Positions 55,457 through 64,000 of a stretch of DNA of 64,000 bases are shown one piece after another. The stretch comes from Pseudorasbora parva. Taxonomy: Eukaryota > Chordata > Actinopteri > Cypriniformes > Gobionidae. The first letter of the stretch is position 1. Every line of letters starts with the position of its first letter. The position numbers and the translations under genes were made by a program. The stretch covers positions 51,622,732-51,686,731 of the forward strand of contig NC_090175.1 in the NCBI RefSeq assembly GCF_024679245.1, written 5' to 3'. The notes below the pieces were generated by a model. It was not told where the DNA came from, ran no database searches, and saw nothing but the letters and a program-made list of their open reading frames with translations.

Positions 55457-56397
55457 GGAAAACTCCTGTATACAGTCAGTATAAAATGGTCAGATACTTC
55501 CGCTAAAATGTCTTAGTAAAATGAAAATAATTGCATTGACTTGCTATTCCTTTGAGCAAAAGCCTCCATTTGATCTTCATGCAATCTCATATCTGTATAG
55601 GAGAATTGAGACATTACAAAAAAATATCTAATTTGATTTTTCCTTCCTACGGGTCTGCAATCTACATGATGTTTTCAGTTGTGTGTTTCTTTGTGTGGCA
55701 GCAACGTGGAAAGAAATGATAAAGACGCTTGCCAAAAGCTTGGCTCTGAGTGGATGCGGATGACAAATGTTTAACCGCGAGAAGTGAATCGGGCGGCTTT
55801 ACTAGTCTGTTGACTGATCCGGAGCCTGCTGCTCCCACACATCTGCTGCCGCTTGTCTTTGTTTAACCCGTGCTTTGTTATTTCAGAGCCTGTGCGCTCA
55901 GAGAATCACATGATCACAGGCTCCTCTGAGCCCATCAAATATTTCAGAGGTGCAGCTGGATTTCTCCTCCATATAAGAAGATCTGGACGCCGTCCTGCAT
56001 TCTGTGGGAGCGAGGTGCTCGAGGACTTCTGCTCGACATGAGCTTCTCTAGGCTGAGAGGTTGAGACTTCAGTTTTCTGTTATGTTTCATTCGAGTAATA
56101 CGTTTGTCTCATTTGTTTCTCCTTAAGTTCCTTGGAAGAAATAGAAAAAGACAGTGGTTGACATGCGGTAAGAATATGCACATAAAATGAAGTTGGACAG
56201 CGAAACAAAGTGAAGTTGGATGTTTGAATTCATACTAAAATCACTGAGTTCAGATTTTAGTACAGGATCCCAACATTACTTACAAATACCAGGATATTTT
56301 CATTGTGAGGCCTGGAAACATAATGCTAATTTATAAAATTATAGTTACCGTCTCCTTTATTAATCTGTCAGAAACGGCTCTTTATGAGTATATAATA
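55457..56397. other. Intergenic, no gene seen
   Basis: Mixed composition without a recognisable exon, element end or tandem repeat. Confidence 0.4.
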
Positions 56398-56902
56398 TGT
56401 GACCCTTGACCACAAAACCAGTCACGGGTCAATAATTGGAAATTGAGATTTATACCTCATCTGAATAAATAAGCTTTACATTGATGTATGGCTTGTTAGG
56501 ATATGGAAATATTTGGCCGAGATAAAACAATTTGAAAATCTGGAATCTGAGGGTTCAAAGAAATCTAAATATTGAGAAAATTGGCTTTAAAGTTGTCCTT
56601 ATCAATCCATATTACTAATAATAATACATTGATACAAATATATTGCCACAAATATACCTGTGCACTGTAAAAAAAAAAAAAAAGAGGCAAATTTTGAACT
56701 TCTGCAGTACAATCGACTTGGATGTTTAAGTTATTTCAACTTAAATTATGTTAAACTGACTTTAAAAAATGAGTTACAACTAATAAAAAAAGTTTTACAT
56801 TTCTTAACTTATTTTGATGAGTTAAAACATTGTCATGAATTATTGAACATATAATTTTTACAGTATGCAGCTTATGATGGCTTTTTTTGGTCCGGGGTCA
56901 CA
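56398..56902. mobile_element. TGTGACCC-ended non-autonomous element
   Basis: It begins TGTGACCCTTGACCACAAAA and ends TTTTTTTGGTCCGGGGTCAC with A, an inverted pair. The body (AACCAGTCACGGGTCAATAA, GGATATGGAAATATTTGGCC) is typical of a widespread fish repeat. A TA microsatellite follows directly. Confidence 0.7.
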
Positions 56903-56906
56903 TACA

Positions 56907-56910
<4 letters not shown>

Positions 56911-56986
<76 letters not shown>
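56911..56986. repeat. (TA)n microsatellite
   Basis: About 38 TA units next to the TGTGACCC-ended element. Confidence 0.95.
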
Positions 56987-56988
<2 letters not shown>

Positions 56989-57123
56989 GATGGCTATGTA
57001 TACACAGTAGACCTATAGTATATATACATCTAACATAAAATATTAAATATATATATGCAAATTACATCAATTGAATTAATGATTGGGTTATTGATTTAAT
57101 TATTGAATAAATTATCTACACAA

Positions 57124-57126
<3 letters not shown>

Positions 57127-57192
<66 letters not shown>
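57127..57192. repeat. (TTA)n microsatellite
   Basis: About 22 uninterrupted trinucleotide units. Confidence 0.96.
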
Positions 57193-57625
57193 GCAAAAGT
57201 CGTTTCAGAAAATCTTTAGTCAGAACCCTTTTTTTTTCATTTCAATATAACAAAGAATTGCAACAACAGTAAAAATGGCAGATTGGAAACCTTTGAAAAA
57301 CTGGTATTGCTGGACTTTGCATGAAGAGAAAAAAAAAGACCATGATCACAATAACAGGCCAAATAATCATACAATTTATTTAGCAATATTGTTATTTTAT
57401 GACCCAGTAGATGGCGATGTCAAAATCAGAGGTAATGCTCTGATATGTCAAAATATACATGTAAAATGACTCCTGGGGTTCTTGGGGTTCTGGAGAATAA
57501 TTCTGAGTTGGAGTTCAGTCTTCATTTGCTGTCCATCTAATCTCATTGTTGTCTAGTAGAAACAATTGAGATGTTTAAGATCTCATTTGTGTTTTCCTAT
57601 AAGAAGTGTTACACACAGGGAGGGG

Positions 57626-57628
<3 letters not shown>

Positions 57629-57717
<89 letters not shown>
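57629..57717. repeat. (AG)n microsatellite
   Basis: About 44 uninterrupted AG units. Arg/Glu and Ser/Leu repeat frames over it are artefacts. Confidence 0.97.
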
Positions 57718-57720
<3 letters not shown>

Positions 57721-58099
57721 CAACCTGCAATAAGGGAGGAGTGAGAGTAAAACAAAAACGACACAAAATCAAATGTGGCGTTGCAACCAAGAAACCCAAT
57801 GCCAGCCATATCCAGAGGAAACAGATGGAGTAATAAAAGAGGGGCTTTGATTCACAAACCATCAGCGTTCCTTTCCAGCAGATTAGAAATGTGCTGTTAT
57901 TGAAGACATGCATCACATGGTGTCTCCACGGGATATTCCACAAGCATACATCTCTCCATATAGGGCCTACTGCACAAACTAATATAATCACACATTCAAA
58001 CCTAAAACAATAGAAACAGATATGTTAGCAGCATGTCACTAGTGTGATTTTTAATTAATTTGCCCATGCAAAACTCACCTCCATGATGCTTAGCTGTTG

Positions 58100-58310
58100 T
58101 GGGTGGATACTGGATAGCGTTTCGTGTTAAACAGATGGCAGGGTCTTCATTGGTATTGCTTGGGGTTTCTTAGTGTTCTGAGCGGTTCTTAGCGTGTTAC
58201 TATAGGGCTGCTAGTCCACTGTGGTTTCTAGGCTTTTTAGGTGGTTACTAGGGTGTTGCTATGCCGTTGATAGGGCATTGATAGGTCTTTGCAATGCTAG
58301 GATGCTTTGG
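58100..58310. repeat. Degenerate GGTTGCTAG-type minisatellite
   Basis: Words such as GGTTACTAGGGTGTTGCTAT, TAGGGCTGCTAG and GATAGGGCATTGATAGG recur every 15-30 bases, as in a dispersed fish minisatellite. Confidence 0.5.
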
Positions 58311-58570
58311 GTGGATGAAAATTCTGTCATCATCTATTGACCCTCAAGTTGTTCCAAACCTGTATGAGTTTCTGTCTTCTGCTGAACACAAAATGAGACA
58401 TTCTGAAGAATGTTCTAACCAGACAGTTGATGGTAACCATTGATTTCCATTAAAAAAAAAAAAAAAAAAAAAACAGTCAATGGTTATCGACATTGTAATT
58501 TTTTTTTTTTTTAACGTTTTTTTCGGGGGGTAAACTATTTTTATTTTACAATTTTTTTCCCGAAGAATAA
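58311..58570. mobile_element. Truncated MITE of the TTACTCACCC family with poly(A)/poly(T)
   Basis: ATGAAAATTCTGTCATCATC, then TTGTTCCAAACCTGTATGAG, match the ends of the elements at 829-1072 and 24349-25060. CAACAGTTGATGG-like words around a poly(A) run (58451-58473) form an internal foldback with TCAATGGTTATCG. Confidence 0.5.
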
Positions 58571-59940
58571 GTGTGACTGCACCTTTAGTGTCAGGGCTCT
58601 GTTAGTCTCAGATGTCACGCCCACGGACTGCTGGCTGAATGTCTGATGCATATGGCAGACTTTTCTGGAAACACTTCAGGAGTTTTCAAAGTTTTCTTCT
58701 GATTGGTTGAACTCTACACGATGTCCATGAGACGTTGCGTTCTTTAACAGTCCACCTGGAAACGAATGCCGTAACGCCAAACTCCCTCATGGAAGAAGAA
58801 CGCTGTTGTGTTTACAACTGTGACAATGAGCGAAAAATTTGGTGATTTTTATCAAAGTATGAAGCAAAGCTCACAGAAGTCACTTTCAAACCAAGCAGTT
58901 CTATGACAGTCAACATAGCAAAATATTTCTCCCTCACACTAAATTCCCAATTGTGTGGATTACTATTGAAACAACTGGATTTCTTCAAGGAAAATCTTAT
59001 AACGGTAAATGTATCTGCACCTTAAACCTAAGTATGAGCAAAAGACCGCCGCATTCAAAAGACATTTACTTTGTTTTGAGGAGGTAATTCAGTCATCTGT
59101 CCGATAATAAACTTCAGCTGTCTGGTGCTGCAGCACATTGATGGACATCTCCTGCCTTTATTAGGTTGTCTTATTGACCGCACAATATTAGCTCTCTTTA
59201 TTATGCATCTTCATTACCATTTTTCAATCAAGGTAATGCTGTTGAGATTGAAAAATGTACTAAGGCTTAGTGACAGAGAAAGAAATAATGACTGGCGGTA
59301 ATTTGGTAATTCTGAGTCCGAAAACTGCTCTCACGTGCATCGAAATACTGTATGTGCACATTCAGAGGCAATTACACACTCCCTCATTTCACTGCATTAC
59401 TGTTTGTGAAGTTGCACTCCAAACACATTTAGTTGTAGCCAGTTATCCATCATGTCTGATCGTGTCATTTTGCAGTAATTGAACCCCCCGGGACACACAC
59501 AAGATATATTCTCTGGTTTATCTGCATTTGCTTTAGGAAATCTCATTATAACTTTTTCTTTGATAAATCAACACCGGGGTTCGTTAACAAAATGGAAATG
59601 CATGAAAGGTTGGTTTTATATTAACAACAAGTCCTGTGGTCTGGATGAGCGTCTCTGACATCTGGAATTCACACACATAATGAGCTGTAACTGAGAAACA
59701 CTGTGTTGTATTGTAGTAAGAGAGACAGTGTAAAACTCAGAGGGTGACGCCATATTTAATTAGCTTGAGCGTTTGGCTCTTTATCCCCACAGAACTGCAC
59801 AGCGGGGGACAGAGGAGGGCAGTTTGTCTTTGTCACATTAGGGTAAGACCAGGGAAAATAGTTGTTAACTATGTGCAGAGCTCACAAATAATTAGGGGTG
59901 TTTACCAAGTCCAAGTCAACCATTATCGTTCATATACTTA

Positions 59941-61054
59941 AAGGGTTAGTTCACCCAAAAATGAAAATTATTTCATTAATTACTCACCCTCATGTCGTTG
60001 GACACCCGTAAGACCTTCGTTTATCTTCCAAACACAAATGAAGATATTTTGTTTTAAAGCTGATGGCTGAGAAAGGCTTCAGAAAGGCCTCCATTGGCAT
60101 TCAGTACATTCCCACTTCTGGGATCATGTATCTGAACAGTAGTCTAGAAATCTAGATGCACCCTAGCGGCAGCAAATCTAATCTGCCCGCGAGTGTCGTC
60201 TAGCAACTCTCAATACCCTTCTGAGCTGTTAATGCCAAACCCTGGTCGGGCCAATCATGATTCGGTGGACGGAGCTTAACATAATGACGGCAGAGTTGAG
60301 ATTTCGTGCTACTAGTAAACACAGAAACTGGTGAACGGCGGTCTTTCGAATCAGCTTTGACCACGACTCTGGAAAACTTGTAGTTAAGCTTTTCTCTGAG
60401 AAAAGAACTAAGAACGGCACTGAAGTCATTCTTAAGAAGGGAAGATGTGTTCGGAGTTTTGCCGACCGGATACGGCGAAAGTTTAATCTTTCAACTAGCT
60501 CCGCTTCACGTTGCTCTGGTTGGTGTAGCGCTATCCTATCGCGTGCACGCCGTGCAGAGGGAGTTTGAAAGACAACCGTTTATCCCGCCCCTCAGATTGA
60601 GCTGTCAATGGTGAGTTTCCAGACCAAACATCTTGATGTGGGTCTGGCCTGTCAGGGTATCTGAACGGTGGAGCTGCGTCATATTCTCGGGTATGTGTCG
60701 AGTTCACGTCAATAACTTGGTGGATAAAGTCGTTATTTTGATTTTTGTGCGCACAATAACTATTTTTGTCGCATTTTAATACAATAATAACATTATTGTA
60801 CAGCCACTGTAGTGAGATGGACTTTGTATCGATGTGTTAAGTGCCTTTATGGGTCTTGTGAGTGGGAATGAATGCCAATGGTGGCCTTTCTGAAGCCTTT
60901 CTCAGCCCTCAGCTTTCAACAAAAATATTTCATTTGTGCTCCGAAGATGAACGTCTTACAGGTTTCTTACGATGAAGGTCTTACGGGTGTCCAACGACAT
61001 GGGGGTGAGTAATTAATGAAATAATTTAAATTTTTGGGTAAACTAACCCTTTAT
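59941..61054. mobile_element. ~1.1-kb non-autonomous element with long TIRs, carrying a nested insertion
   Basis: The left end AAGGGTTAGTTCACCCAAAA, followed by CATTAATTACTCACCCTCAT, pairs with the right end GGGGGTGAGTAATTAATGAA and TTTTTGGGTAAACTAACCCTT shortened by one base. The pairing extends inward through GTCGTTGGACACCCGTAAGA and its inverse. An inserted segment (60141-60656) lies in the middle. Confidence 0.8.
60141..60656. mobile_element. Nested insertion flanked by 13-bp near-identical direct repeats
   Basis: GTATCTGAACAGT (60128-60140) and GTATCTGAACGGT (60657-60669) flank the segment. A 13-bp duplication fits target-primed reverse transcription better than a cut-and-paste element. 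The insert begins AGTCTAGAAATCTAGATGCA and ends GTCTGGCCTGTCAGG; ends of this type are repeated widely in fish. Family not assigned. Confidence 0.6.
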
Positions 61055-61581
61055 GGGTTAATGATTTAAAAAATAAATAAAGCAATAGTTTTTCACTAAA
61101 AAAAGGAAAATTATCCCATAACTTACTCCCCCTCAAGCCATCCAGGTGTACATGACTTTCTTCTTTCAGACGAACGCAATCGGAGTTATGCAATATCCTG
61201 GCTCTTCCCAGTTTTTTAATTGCATTTACAGAAAAAAAAAATCATAACTAGTAAGTAATAGGCTATGTTCTACACTGGTTTTGAGTCTTCTGAACGCTGG
61301 GTTTGGATGGACGTGCTGCACTGGAGACTTAGAAGTAAACGCCCACTGCTAGGATTGGATAAGATGTGCATATTTAATAAGCTCCAGCTCCGATGTCAGT
61401 TCACCGATGTGTTCAGTTCACATGAGGGAGGGAGGGATTGTTTTGAAAGCGGCAACAGGAATGATTCTCTCGACCACAGGGCTCATAAATGTGTTTATCA
61501 AACAAACACAATGATTTATCTCTCATCCACCCGCGACTGATTGGAATATTATTTCTGTATTACATGGCCCGCACGATTGGT

Positions 61582-64000
<2,419 letters not shown>

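Noticed and set aside
57606..57991. Arg/Glu (plus) and Ser/Leu (minus) rich frames
   Set aside because: They are produced by the AG microsatellite at 57629-57717.

Overview
This window looks like vertebrate nuclear DNA, most likely from a cyprinid-type teleost. It has GT-AG spliced genes, AT-rich intergenic DNA, many dinucleotide microsatellites, Tc1/mariner and hAT elements, and dispersed repeats of the kind common in carp- and zebrafish-like genomes. Five protein-coding genes can be assembled exon by exon, and all lie on the minus strand. They are the 5' part of RETREG2 (FAM134A), a complete AMPK gamma-3 type gene (PRKAG3), complete CNPPD1, complete ABCB6, and a complete zona pellucida ZP3-like gene. 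From memory, PRKAG3, CNPPD1, RETREG2 and ABCB6 are near neighbours in human 2q35, so the block appears syntenic.

Layout: 1-2186 is intron and repeat DNA of RETREG2, whose first three exons lie at 2187-4632 and whose 3' part lies beyond the left edge. An AT-rich spacer (4633-7626) probably includes the PRKAG3 3' UTR. PRKAG3 (7627-15787) has 11 coding exons, and its 3.8-kb fourth intron holds a Tc1-like transposon. A CpG-richer stretch and three TA-rich blocks follow (15788-18652). CNPPD1 (18653-25775) has 8 coding exons and three large non-autonomous DNA elements in its introns. ABCB6 (28168-38859, with a probable 5' UTR exon ending at 39614) has 19 coding exons. The ZP3-like gene (47274-52010) has 9 coding exons and a poly(A) signal one base after its stop. 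From 52.0 kb to the right edge I see no host gene, only transposons, microsatellites and some low-repeat stretches that could be regulatory.

The genes do not form one pathway. RETREG2 belongs to an ER-phagy/ER-shaping family. PRKAG3 is the nucleotide-sensing subunit of AMPK. CNPPD1 is a cyclin-like membrane protein of poorly known role. ABCB6 is an ABC half-transporter linked to porphyrin transport. The ZP3-like gene encodes an egg-coat glycoprotein. Their proximity is best read as conserved synteny plus a local egg-coat gene.

I found no CRISPR array, prokaryotic operon, intact rRNA or tRNA gene, or clear new molecular system. The most notable features are nested transposon insertions with readable target-site duplications, paired CA tracts beside an ABCB6 splice donor, the short PRKAG3 reading frame with a 13-nt first coding exon and a 38-nt microexon, and the stop/poly(A) compression of the ZP gene. 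Exon boundaries were derived by hand from reading-frame continuity and GT/AG sites, so they may be off by a few bases at ambiguous sites.
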